64,000 nucleotides of DNA from Tepidibacter aestuarii. Lineage in GTDB: Bacteria; Bacillota; Clostridia; Peptostreptococcales; Peptostreptococcaceae. The stretch spans positions 2,542,001 through 2,606,000 of the forward strand of contig NZ_OW235315.1 in assembly GCF_934924865.1 (NCBI RefSeq), read 5' to 3'. Positions 54,472 through 63,251 of this stretch are shown piece after piece. The translations under genes and the position numbers were made by a program. The number at the start of each line of letters is the position of its first letter. The stretch's first letter is position 1. The notes under the pieces were generated by a model. The model ran no database searches. It was not told the DNA's origin and saw only the letters and a list, made by a program, of their open reading frames with translations.

Positions 54472-55746
54472 TTAGCTTAAAACTTCATTTCCTACCTTTT
54501 TATCATAGTACATTTCTTCATCAAATTCGCCTTCAGTTTTAGCTACAACTATTGTACATACTGAATCTCCAGTTATATTTACAACAGTTCTAGACATATC
54601 TAATACTCTATCTATACCTATTATAAGAGCTATACCTTCAACAGGAAGACCTACTGATTGTAAAACCATAGATAGTGTAATCATTCCAACTCCAGGTACA
54701 CCAGCCGTTCCAACAGATGCAAGTGTAGCCGTAGCTATTATAGTTAAAAGAGCTTGTAAACTTAAATCAATACCATATACTTGAGATATGAATATACAAG
54801 CAACTCCTTGCATTATAGCAGTTCCATCCATGTTTATAGTAGCTCCAAGAGGAAGTGTAAACGATGCAACATTTTTAGATACCCCCATGTTCTCAACAGC
54901 TTCTATAGTTACAGGAAGTGTTGCATTACTTGATGAAGTTGAGAAAGCAACTCCAGCTACTGGTAAAAACTTTTTAAAGAATACTACAGGGTTTAATCTA
55001 CCTACAAATGTAAGTACTCCCATATAAGTACATGTTGCGTGTATAAGTAATGCTAATATAACTGCTAACATGTATTTTCCTAGATTTGCCATGGCAGATA
55101 GGCCAACACTTGCAAATGTATTAGCTATAAGTGCAAATACTCCAATAGGTGCAAACTCCATAACAACCATAACCATTTTCATTACTATTTCATTTAAAGA
55201 TTCAAATATATCAATTACAGGTTGTGCTTTTTCTCCAACTAAAGCCATACTTATTCCCATTAATAAAGAGAAAACTATTATAGGAAGCATCTCTCCATTT
55301 GCCATTGAATCTATAGGATTCGTAGGAACCATAGCTATAATAACATCAACAAGTGATTTTGACTGTCCAATAGTAGGTTCTTGCTTTATTATATTAGACA
55401 TATCAAGTCCAATCCCAGGATTCATAAATTTACCTATTAATAAAGCTACACTTATAGCAAGAGCAGTAGTCATCATATAGAAAACAAGAGTTTTAACCCC
55501 CACTCTTCCTAATTTTTTAACATCTCCAATTGCAGATGCTCCACAAATCAAAGATACAAATACAAGTGGTACTACAAGCATTTTTATCGCATTTATAAAT
55601 ACCTTACCAAGCAATCTGAATATTCCGTCTATTAACACTACATCTTTAACATAACCTGATGGCATAGAATTTAGTATCAGTCCCATGATTAGTCCTAGAC
55701 CTAAAGCTATAAATATTTTCATTGTTAAACTAAGCTTTTTTTTCAT
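54472..55746 (-). CDS. Dicarboxylate/amino acid:cation symporter (GltP/DctA family)
   Basis: A 424-residue DAACS transporter with eight membrane helices and two re-entrant hairpins. SSSNATLPVTIEA (hairpin 1 serine-rich tip), NMDGTAIMQG (helix 7, the NMDGT sodium site) and GVPGVGMI with DRVLDMSRTVVNITGD (helix 8 substrate residues) are all present. Glutamate, aspartate or C4-dicarboxylate is imported with H+ or Na+. AGGAGGGG precedes the ATG. It lies downstream of a YcbB-type two-component pair which, by analogy with B. subtilis GlnK-GlnL and glnT, might control it; a hairpin separates them. Confidence 0.9.
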   Translation of the reverse strand: MKKKLSLTMKIFIALGLGLIMGLILNSMPSGYVKDVVLIDGIFRLLGKVFINAIKMLVVPLVFVSLICGASAIGDVKKLGRVGVKTLVFYMMTTALAISVALLIGKFMNPGIGLDMSNIIKQEPTIGQSKSLVDVIIAMVPTNPIDSMANGEMLPIIVFSLLMGISMALVGEKAQPVIDIFESLNEIVMKMVMVVMEFAPIGVFALIANTFASVGLSAMANLGKYMLAVILALLIHATCTYMGVLTFVGRLNPVVFFKKFLPVAGVAFSTSSSNATLPVTIEAVENMGVSKNVASFTLPLGATINMDGTAIMQGVACIFISQVYGIDLSLQALLTIIATATLASVGTAGVPGVGMITLSMVLQSVGLPVEGIALIIGIDRVLDMSRTVVNITGDSVCTIVVAKTEGEFDEEMYYDKKVGNEVLS

Positions 55747-55799
55747 ACTATTCCCCTCCTAATTTTTATCTTATAATATCATGATACGAGGGGAATACA

Positions 55800-55845
55800 A
55801 AAAAATACTGAAACATTCAAAATAATACTTTTCATTTTTCAGTCA
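55800..55845 (-). terminator. Probable terminator of the HD-GYP/kinase/regulator operon
   Basis: Reverse strand ACTGAAA...TTTCAGT with partly paired interior, followed by ATTTTTTT, between the regulator gene and the symporter gene. Confidence 0.6.
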
Positions 55846-55860
55846 AATGCAATATAGCTA

Positions 55861-56697
55861 TTATTCAATTTCATTTTGTATCAATAGTCCTTCGATAAAC
55901 TTTTTGACACTTATCTTTCCACAGGCCTTGCTTTTCCCCCTTATATAGTCCATCTGAGCTTTTACATCTTCAAAATTAAATACCAAATTTGAATATGTCG
56001 AAAAATCATCGTTCATATAATCTTCAATTCCCAAACTAGCTATATTATTTAAAGCCTTATTTATAGCTCTTCTAATTCTTTGTTCCATAGTTTTAGGGTT
56101 ATTGCTAAGTTTTCTGCATATCTCATTAACCTTGTAATTTAAATGTTTATCGCCTTTTGCTATAAGATATTCACATATGTTTATTATATCTTTACTTCCT
56201 ATTTCTCCTATTATTCCTAATTTTGAAAGAGAATATTTAATTTTTGCAATTTCCGACTTTTTACTTGCAACCACATCATTGGATTCTAAATTTCGAAACA
56301 TTCCCTTTATACTATTTAAAGTTGCATTCATTTCGACCTTTTCTTTTACATTATTTATAACATTTTCAACCTCTATTATATTTATAGGTTTATTTATAAA
56401 GAATTCAATCCCCTGACTATACGCTTTTGCTATCATATCCTTAGACGATACCTGGGATATCATAACAAACTTAATGTCAGGCTTAATATTCTTAACAGCT
56501 TTTACAACTTCTATACCATTTTTACACGGCATCAATAAATCAACCATAACTATATTTGGTTTTTTAACTAGTATTTCTTTTATACACTCTTCTCCACTCA
56601 AAGAATATCCTATAACTTCTCCCAAATTTTTATACTCTATTATATTTTCTAAAACCTTCACAACACTTATATCATCATCAACTATATAAAATTTCAT
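55861..56697 (-). CDS. Response regulator with YcbB/GlnL-type output domain
   Basis: A 278-residue regulator. The receiver domain (1-120) has the acidic pair in VDDD, the phospho-Asp in VMVDLLMPCKNG (about residue 53) and the Lys in FFINKPINI. The C-terminal part (about 145-278), LSKLGIIGEIGSKDIINICEYLI and NPKTMEQRIRRAINKALNNIASLGI, matches the YcbB domain of B. subtilis GlnL, a DNA-binding output linked to glutamine utilisation. It follows its kinase by four bases. It probably regulates amino-acid uptake or use, inferred from the nearby symporter and from the homologue. Confidence 0.85.
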   Translation of the reverse strand: MKFYIVDDDISVVKVLENIIEYKNLGEVIGYSLSGEECIKEILVKKPNIVMVDLLMPCKNGIEVVKAVKNIKPDIKFVMISQVSSKDMIAKAYSQGIEFFINKPINIIEVENVINNVKEKVEMNATLNSIKGMFRNLESNDVVASKKSEIAKIKYSLSKLGIIGEIGSKDIINICEYLIAKGDKHLNYKVNEICRKLSNNPKTMEQRIRRAINKALNNIASLGIEDYMNDDFSTYSNLVFNFEDVKAQMDYIRGKSKACGKISVKKFIEGLLIQNEIE

Positions 56698-56701
56698 CCA
56701 A

Positions 56702-57952
56702 TCACCCTTCTAATTTTTCTTTAGGTATTATTATCTCAAATGTAGTGCCTACACCATACTCAGATTCAACAGATATACAACCACTAAAATGGACCTCCAC
56801 CATTTCTTTCACAATAGTAAGCCCTATTCCTCTATTAATATCCCCCGTATCCATATTAAACTTCGTAGAAAAACCAGGATTAAATATATAATCTTTATCA
56901 GAATCTTTTATACCATTTCCATTATCAGACACCGAAAAAATAAATTTTTCACCCTCACAGAAATAATCAACATCGACAACACCTTTTTTACTATCTATAG
57001 ATTCTATGGAATTATTTATCAAATTCCTAAGTATAGATATTAAAATATAATGATCCTTAACTTTTATATCCCGCGCAGTCTTAAAATTAACTTTTATACT
57101 AGAACCTATTGAATCTATATACTTAATAGTACTATCTTCAAGTATATTAAATATATACACAAGACTCATTTCTTTGTGCTTCGCTTTTATATGAGTAACC
57201 TCTTCTATCCCTTTTATAACCCTTATATAATCTTTTTTAATTTCATGTATATCCTTAGTTATCGAAAGTGATATAGACTTTATATCATCATCTATTTCTG
57301 AGACATCTAGTTTTTCATATAATTCAAAAGAATTACTCATAATTCCTTCTATATTATTCATATTCTTATTCATAAAATATATCTCTGTTTTTAAGCTAGA
57401 TATTAAAAACAATAGTTTTCTATACCTTTCATCATGCTCTTCTTTTTCTATTAAAATATTATATTCCTTTATTATATTTACAAATATCAGAGTAATAGAG
57501 CTCCTAACTAGACACACCATAATCAAAATTTTTATATTATCTATATCAAAATCTTCATTATATCTAAACACGGTTTCAACCAAATTACCAACAAGCTCAC
57601 TTATACAAAGAGATGTAAACAAAAGATATATATTCTTTTGATTTCTAATATTCAACAAACTAAATACCATTCCAAAACTCAAATAAAAGAATATCACAGG
57701 ATAGTTGATTCCAAACGAATAATAAAAACTACTTCCACCAAACCACAGTATAATAACCCTCAACAAAAACACTACATTTGCTGTTACAATACTAGTTATT
57801 ATTATATCTACATTCTTAAAGAATATAAAAATAATAGATAAAAATATTATTCCAGCAGATACCCTAAAATCATCATTGAATATGTTTATGTATATTTGAG
57901 ACACAAAAGCTACAATCAAGCTTATAAGTATATTTTTTTTAAATTCTTTCAC
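56702..57952 (-). CDS. Membrane histidine kinase of the GlnK/YcbA type
   Basis: A 416-residue kinase. About five to six membrane segments fill residues 1-170 (ILISLIVAFVSQIYINIF, IIFLSIIFIFF and others). A dimerisation helix holds the phospho-acceptor in TKDIHEIKKDYIRV, a His-Glu-x-Lys-Lys-Asp box of the GlnK/SpoOB-like group. The ATPase domain has N box LRNLINNSIES, G1 SDNGNGI and G2 GIGLTIVKEM. The start is GTG at 57952, with AAGGAG 7 bases upstream. It is the middle gene of an HD-GYP/kinase/regulator operon. Confidence 0.88.
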   Translation of the reverse strand: MKEFKKNILISLIVAFVSQIYINIFNDDFRVSAGIIFLSIIFIFFKNVDIIITSIVTANVVFLLRVIILWFGGSSFYYSFGINYPVIFFYLSFGMVFSLLNIRNQKNIYLLFTSLCISELVGNLVETVFRYNEDFDIDNIKILIMVCLVRSSITLIFVNIIKEYNILIEKEEHDERYRKLLFLISSLKTEIYFMNKNMNNIEGIMSNSFELYEKLDVSEIDDDIKSISLSITKDIHEIKKDYIRVIKGIEEVTHIKAKHKEMSLVYIFNILEDSTIKYIDSIGSSIKVNFKTARDIKVKDHYILISILRNLINNSIESIDSKKGVVDVDYFCEGEKFIFSVSDNGNGIKDSDKDYIFNPGFSTKFNMDTGDINRGIGLTIVKEMVEVHFSGCISVESEYGVGTTFEIIIPKEKLEG

Positions 57953-57963
57953 CTTTAATCTCC

Positions 57964-59061
57964 TTAATCAGAAAATATATTCTCTAATTCTTTCTCTATA
58001 AACAAAGTCTTTTCCTCTATTAAATCTATAAACATATTCTTATGAGTAACATTTTTTCCATTCTTATCTACAAGCAGTTTGATAACAGGTCTATCTAGCA
58101 TGTGTTTATTTTGATTATACACAATACCCTTATATCCTCGAGATAATTTGACTATAGATCCTTCCTTAAACTTTACTATTCTAGATAAAAATAATCTAAC
58201 TATATCAAAGTCAAAATCATTGTGACCCAAACTATATATATACTCAGAAGCTTTATATATAGGCATCTTTTTTCTATATACTCTATCAGTTGTCAAAGCA
58301 TCAAATACATCTGCTACAGAGCATATCCTAGCCATTCCATATATACTGTCTCCCCCCAGCTGATTTGGATACCCTTTTCCATTCCACTTTTCATGATGTT
58401 GTAAAATAATTTGTTTACTCAAAGCAGATATTTCACTTCTATAATTATCGCTTACATATCTATATCCGACTTCAGGATGTTTTTCAATTTCAACCCTTTC
58501 CTCAGGTGTTAGCTTTCCCGGTTTATTTAAAATTTCAGGATCTATAAAGACTTTTCCAATATCATGCAACAAAGCTCCTAAAGCTAATTTATGGAGTTTT
58601 ATTTTATCGTACTGCATAAGAATACCGGTATAAAGGCATGATACCATAACATTCAAACTATGCTCATACAAGTAGTCATCAGACATTCTGATTTCATTTA
58701 TACTATATGATACATCCCTTTTAGATGTTATTATATCTAACAATTCAGAAATAGTGTTATTTATAATATTCATATTTAGTCCTATATTTTTACCTTTTGT
58801 AGTCATATTAAACTGATCTTTTATAACCTCTTTTACTTCTCTATACTTTTCTGTGGATATTGTATCATTAGGTTCTATCCCCTCTGATATTTCATCACTT
58901 ACATGAATATACTGTATATTTTTTGAATCCAGTTGCTTAATATAATTATGATTTAATTTAACATTATCTTGAAGTAGCACTGTTCCATTCGAATATATAG
59001 GTTTAGCTACATAATATTCATATTTTTCAACATCTATATAATTAATATTTACAAGTCTCAT
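57964..59061 (-). CDS. HD-GYP domain protein, probable c-di-GMP phosphodiesterase
   Basis: A 365-residue protein. The N-terminal 110 residues (MRLVNINYIDVEKYEYYVAK) form the domain common before clostridial HD-GYP modules. The HD-GYP core at about 130-310 shows HSLNV, LLHDIGKVFID, KHPEVGYRYV, HHEKWNGKGYP (usual HHExxDGxGYP) and ADVFDALTTDRVYR, with all metal ligands kept. A small C-terminal beta domain (GYKGIVYNQNKHMLDRPVI) follows. Of two adjacent ATGs the one at 59061 has better spacing to GGGGTG. It is first in an operon with the kinase and regulator. Confidence 0.88.
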   Translation of the reverse strand: MRLVNINYIDVEKYEYYVAKPIYSNGTVLLQDNVKLNHNYIKQLDSKNIQYIHVSDEISEGIEPNDTISTEKYREVKEVIKDQFNMTTKGKNIGLNMNIINNTISELLDIITSKRDVSYSINEIRMSDDYLYEHSLNVMVSCLYTGILMQYDKIKLHKLALGALLHDIGKVFIDPEILNKPGKLTPEERVEIEKHPEVGYRYVSDNYRSEISALSKQIILQHHEKWNGKGYPNQLGGDSIYGMARICSVADVFDALTTDRVYRKKMPIYKASEYIYSLGHNDFDFDIVRLFLSRIVKFKEGSIVKLSRGYKGIVYNQNKHMLDRPVIKLLVDKNGKNVTHKNMFIDLIEEKTLFIEKELENIFSD

Positions 59062-59165
59062 CATATCACCCCACGCCACATTTTTTTCTGCATATATTAT
59101 ATGTTTCTTTCTATATATTATCAAAGTATATTTTTGACTTCAATGAGGATATAGTCTTTATTTGA

Positions 59166-59203
59166 TAAAAAGAAGAGAAATCTATCGATTTCTCTTCTTT
59201 TAA
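59166..59203 (-). terminator. Terminator after pepF
   Basis: AAAAGAAGAGAAATC-TAT-CGATTTCTCTTCTTTTAA with a T run on the reverse strand. Confidence 0.85.
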
Positions 59204-59210
59204 TTAAAAC

Positions 59211-60995
59211 TTATTTAGATTTTTCAAGCTCATCTACTAGTTCTTTAAAAGTATCAAGAGCTGTTTGTATAGCTTTTTCATCTTCCATATCAACACCAGC
59301 TTTTTTAAGTTGATTAAGAGGATAGTCAGATCCTCCACTCTTTAAAAATTCTAAATATCTATCTAACGCTCCAGAACCTCCACTTAATATATTATGACTA
59401 AGAGTTGCAGCAGCAGAGAATCCCGTTGCATACTTATATACATAAAAATTAGAATAAAAATGAGGTACTCTAGCCCATTCCATACCAATCTGCTCATCAA
59501 CGCATACATCTTTTCCATAGTACTTAACATTTAAATCATAGTATATATTACAAAATTCTTCATTAGTCAAAGCTTCTTGATTTTCAGATTTTTCATGTAT
59601 TATTTTCTCAAATTCAGCAAACATAGTTTGTCTATATACAGTAGTTCTAAACTGCTCCAAATAATAATTTAGTATATATAATCTTTCATCATCACTTTTA
59701 CTGTTTTTTAACATATAATCCATAAGTAGTTGTTCATTTAAAGTGGATGCAACTTCAGCTACAAATATCTTGTAATGCGAATATAGATAAGGTTGGTTTT
59801 TTCTTGAATAATAACTATGCATAGAATGTCCAAGTTCGTGAGCTAATGTAAATAAAGAATTTAAATCATCTTTATAATTAAGAAGTATAAACGGATGAGA
59901 ATCATAACTTCCCCAAGAATAAGCTCCTCCTTTTTTACCTTCATTTTCATAAACATCTATCCATCTTTCATCAAAAGCCTTTTGTACTAATTTTAGATAT
60001 TCATCTCCTAATGGCTTTAATGCTTTAAGTATTATTTCTTTAGCTTCTTCATAAGGTATTTTTATATCTAATTTTTCAACTAAAGGTGTATACATATCAT
60101 ACATATGTATTTCATCTAAACCTAAAAATTGTTTTTTTAGTTTTAAATACTTATGCATAGTATCTAAGTTTTTTTCTATAACACCTATCAAATTATCATA
60201 TACACTTAATTTTATATCATCCTCAAATAAAGATGATTGTATAGCAGAATCATAATTTCTTGCCTTCGCATAAAAGATTTCCCTTTTAATACTTCCTTCT
60301 AATGTAGCTGCAAACGTGTTTTTATACTTTTCATAAGTATTATACATATTTTCAAAAGCATTTTTTCTAACTTCTCTATTTTTACTTTGTAAAAACTTCG
60401 AAAAATTCCCATGTGTAAGTCTAACCTTATCACCTTCTTCATCTTCTATCTCAGGAAACTTAATATCTGCAAAAGATAACATATCAAATGCATTCTCCGC
60501 AACATTTGCAATATCAGAGCTCATAGCCAAAATTTCTTCTTCTTTTGGAGATAATGTATACGGTTTTTTTCTTAAAATTTGATCTATAAGCTTTTTATAC
60601 GGCTTTAACTTATCATTATTTAAGTACTCATTTATCTTATTTTCATCTATACTTATTATTTCAGGAATCATAAATGATGTAACAGTTCCTATTTGAGTGG
60701 ATAACATATCTGACTTTCCAGATAAAGACTGTTGTTTTGTATCTCTTGTATCTTCATGTTGTTTCATATGTGCATATACATACGTATTTTCAGCTAATCT
60801 AGATATTTGCTCGTACAAATTTAAAGTTTGATATAGATTGTCTTCAGATTCACCTAAAATACCTTTATATTTTTTTATATCTTCTAAAAGATTTTTGATC
60901 TTTTCAAAATCTTTATTTAATTCATCTTCATTTTTATATATGCTTTCTAAATCCCACTTAAATTCACCTTTAATTTCATTTCTATTCATTGACAT
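59211..60995 (-). CDS. pepF: Oligoendopeptidase F
   Basis: A 594-residue M3B metallopeptidase. The zinc site is FTLAHELGHSMHSYYS (HExxH near residue 385), with the third ligand expected in VAEVASTLNEQLL. GAYSWGSYDSHPFILLNY is the typical block before it. It cleaves short intracellular peptides, fitting an amino-acid fermenter. AAGGAGGAAGAT precedes the ATG. It lies 17 bases downstream of the DegV gene and may be cotranscribed. Length is usual for PepF. Confidence 0.95.
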   Translation of the reverse strand: MSMNRNEIKGEFKWDLESIYKNEDELNKDFEKIKNLLEDIKKYKGILGESEDNLYQTLNLYEQISRLAENTYVYAHMKQHEDTRDTKQQSLSGKSDMLSTQIGTVTSFMIPEIISIDENKINEYLNNDKLKPYKKLIDQILRKKPYTLSPKEEEILAMSSDIANVAENAFDMLSFADIKFPEIEDEEGDKVRLTHGNFSKFLQSKNREVRKNAFENMYNTYEKYKNTFAATLEGSIKREIFYAKARNYDSAIQSSLFEDDIKLSVYDNLIGVIEKNLDTMHKYLKLKKQFLGLDEIHMYDMYTPLVEKLDIKIPYEEAKEIILKALKPLGDEYLKLVQKAFDERWIDVYENEGKKGGAYSWGSYDSHPFILLNYKDDLNSLFTLAHELGHSMHSYYSRKNQPYLYSHYKIFVAEVASTLNEQLLMDYMLKNSKSDDERLYILNYYLEQFRTTVYRQTMFAEFEKIIHEKSENQEALTNEEFCNIYYDLNVKYYGKDVCVDEQIGMEWARVPHFYSNFYVYKYATGFSAAATLSHNILSGGSGALDRYLEFLKSGGSDYPLNQLKKAGVDMEDEKAIQTALDTFKELVDELEKSK

Positions 60996-61012
60996 ATCTT
61001 CCTCCTTATTTA

Positions 61013-61864
61013 TTAAAAACTAATTAATAAAGCTCCTTCAGATGAATAAGAACCTATAGTTGCTCCTATTTCAGATATTATTATTTCCTTAAAGTTATAT
61101 TTATTATTAACCATTTCTTTGAATTTTAAAGCTTTATCTAGCGCATTCGAGTGACATATTGCCAATATTTTTTCGGAAGCATTAACTCCTTCATTTTCTA
61201 TAAAATCGATCAATTTATTTAAACTCTTCTTATCTCCTCTAGCTTTACTATATATTTTCACAAGTCCATCTTCAACTTTTACAGTTATTTTTAAATTTAA
61301 AACTTGAACTATTTTTTCTTTAAAAGAGCTTATTCTACCGGCCTTAGCTGCATTTTCTATTGTATTAAGTACAACGTAAGTTGAAATATTTTTTACATCT
61401 TTATTAATCTTATCTACTATATAATCTATACTTTTTCCTTTTTCAATCATCTTAATAGCAGCCAAAACTAATAATCCAACTCCCATAGATCCATTTTTAG
61501 AATCTATTATCTCTATTCTTTTATTACCGACTTCTTCTAAGTACATATTTTTACCTATTAAAGCATTATTATACGTACTAGATAATCCAGAGGATAAAGA
61601 TATTACAATAATATTATCCTCCTCACAATGAAACTCTTTTACAAAACGATCTGGAGCTGGACTAGATGTTTTAGGAAGATTAGTACTATTTTTCATTTTT
61701 TCATAAAATTCTTTTTTAGTTATATCCACCCCGTCCAAATAAGAATCTTCGTCAAATAAAATATTCAATGGTATAACAGATATATTATACTTTTTCATTA
61801 TATATTCAGGCAAATCACACGAACTATCAGTTATTAACTTTATATTGTTCAAAACACAACACAT
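61013..61864 (-). CDS. DegV family fatty-acid-binding protein
   Basis: A 283-residue DegV fold. KLITDSSCDLPEYIMKKYNISVIPL is the opening motif, TSSPAPDRFVKEF holds the lipid-carboxylate Ser/Thr site, and VISLSSGLSSTYNNA with GSMGVGLLVLAA completes the pocket. DegV/FakB proteins present fatty acids to the FakA kinase; no fakA is in the window. The start is uncertain: the ATG at 61864 lies right at AAGG, so a TTG a few codons in (LNNIKLITDSS) may be used. It is upstream of pepF. Confidence 0.85.
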   Translation of the reverse strand: MCCVLNNIKLITDSSCDLPEYIMKKYNISVIPLNILFDEDSYLDGVDITKKEFYEKMKNSTNLPKTSSPAPDRFVKEFHCEEDNIIVISLSSGLSSTYNNALIGKNMYLEEVGNKRIEIIDSKNGSMGVGLLVLAAIKMIEKGKSIDYIVDKINKDVKNISTYVVLNTIENAAKAGRISSFKEKIVQVLNLKITVKVEDGLVKIYSKARGDKKSLNKLIDFIENEGVNASEKILAICHSNALDKALKFKEMVNNKYNFKEIIISEIGATIGSYSSEGALLISF

Positions 61865-61936
61865 CCTTATACATTTATTTAGATAGTAGAATTGATTTAA
61901 TTGTATCTTTTGTGAATTTTAGTAATTAAATATTCT

Positions 61937-62593
61937 CTATTCATGTCTAATTTTCACGACATCATCCAAGTCTAAAATACTTTTTACAACGTCTTTAAAT
62001 TCTATCTTACTATTATAAACTACGACCATTTTCATATCCCAATTCTTATATTCATCAGGAGATATATCTATATTTTTTATAAAAATCTTATTACCTTCTA
62101 CTATTTCTATAACCTTTGATGTTATATTTGAAATATTTTTTGTATTAATATACAACGTAGTAGTTTTACTAAGCAATATTCTCTTATTTATAAACTTTAA
62201 AGTATATAATGTCATAATAAGCAAAAAACAAGATACAAACGCTAAATAATAATATCCAAATCCAATAGCCGTTCCTATACAAGCAGTCACCCAGACACCA
62301 GCCGCAGTAGTAAGTCCTCTTATACTATCAGACGTTTTAAGTATCGCTCCGGCCCCTAAAAAACCAATTCCTGATAGCACTTGCGCCGGCATCCTAGCAG
62401 GATCCAAATTTACATATTGTATATATTCTTTAAACAACATCAATGACGTAACAGCAACAACACAAGAACCTATAGAAACCAATATATGCGTTCTAAATCC
62501 TGCCCATTGATGAGATTTTTCTCTTTCAAGACCAACTACTCCCCCTATAAAAAGAGCAAATAACAACCTAAATGTCATTTCTTTATGAGTCAT
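61937..62593 (-). CDS. MgtC/SapB family membrane protein
   Basis: A 218-residue protein. Four to five membrane segments in residues 1-135 carry the MgtC signature: LFALFIGGVVGLEREKSH, GFRTHILVSIGSCVVAV, IGFLGAGAILK and GLTTAAGVWVTACIGTAIGFGYY. A cytosolic ACT-like tail follows (YINTKNISNITSKVIEIVEG). MgtC proteins modulate ATP synthase or magnesium homeostasis in pathogens, but many are uncharacterised. AGAGGTGAT precedes the ATG. A cobalamin riboswitch with two terminators lies upstream in the same direction, an unusual pairing. Confidence 0.88.
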   Translation of the reverse strand: MTHKEMTFRLLFALFIGGVVGLEREKSHQWAGFRTHILVSIGSCVVAVTSLMLFKEYIQYVNLDPARMPAQVLSGIGFLGAGAILKTSDSIRGLTTAAGVWVTACIGTAIGFGYYYLAFVSCFLLIMTLYTLKFINKRILLSKTTTLYINTKNISNITSKVIEIVEGNKIFIKNIDISPDEYKNWDMKMVVVYNSKIEFKDVVKSILDLDDVVKIRHE

Positions 62594-62652
62594 TAAATCA
62601 CCTCTTTTTTATTATATTTTTTTATTATATTATAAATCAAATTTTTATATAC

Positions 62653-62682
62653 CAAAAAAAACAGGCCTCTTACAGGCCTGGG
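62653..62682 (-). terminator. Terminator 2 of the riboswitch leader
   Basis: Reverse strand CAGGCCT-GTAAG-AGGCCTG followed by eight T, 60 bases before the mgtC-like start. Confidence 0.88.
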
Positions 62683-62713
62683 GCGAAAAAAAATATTTAG
62701 GGAAAGAAAAATA

Positions 62714-62752
62714 TATAAAAAACCTGCCTAAGCGACGTACTAGGACAGGAAT
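62714..62752 (-). terminator. Terminator 1 (expression platform) of the cobalamin riboswitch
   Basis: Reverse strand CCTGTCCTA...TAGGCAGG (one bulge) followed by TTTTTTATA, about 45 bases after the aptamer. Confidence 0.75.
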
Positions 62753-62796
62753 AATTTCTTTTTTTCCTGACCCTTCCCTCCGAAGGCTGAAAACTC

Positions 62797-62957
62797 TATA
62801 CAGGTAGGTCTCCTGACTTATGATTCATCTTACTCCCTATCCTTCCCGCAAAATAACTCGCAGTGGTTTTATAGGTTTCATCATCAATTACAGTAGCGGG
62901 GGCTGCGACGGATTCTAACCGTTCTTCCCTGTTATCCTAAAACTAAGGACCTGCATA
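62797..62957 (-). promoter_or_regulatory. Cobalamin riboswitch aptamer
   Basis: Reverse strand has the B12-box architecture: GCAGGTCC opening, GGGAA, GAATCCGTCGCAGCCCCCGC followed by TACTGT, CCACTG with GGGAAGG, then AAGTCAGGAGACC near the 3' end. P1 can form between TATGCAGG (62950-62957) and CCTGTATA (62797-62804). It points leftward to the mgtC-like gene. Confidence 0.92.
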
Positions 62958-63251
62958 TTCTATTAAGTTTTCTTATTATTATAATATCACACAATTTCTT
63001 TCTTTACAATATATGTAAGAAATATTTTTTTCTATTTTTATTACTTTCTAAAAATGTTATATTTAATATATAAAAAATTCTTCTCTGAAGAACCTTAAGT
63101 TTAAATTTTTTTGAAACCATAACAGAATTTATATTTATCCACAATTTAAAAAGGGATATAATCTCCTATTAGTTATAATAAAATTTTTACTAAATATTCA
63201 AGTTTCATTACCCGATATATTGTATATGCCCAAATAAATACGAGGTGATTT

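Noticed and set aside
62797..63251. Cobalamin riboswitch acting on the FapA-like gene
   Set aside because: All aptamer motifs and both terminators read on the reverse strand, toward mgtC, away from 63252.
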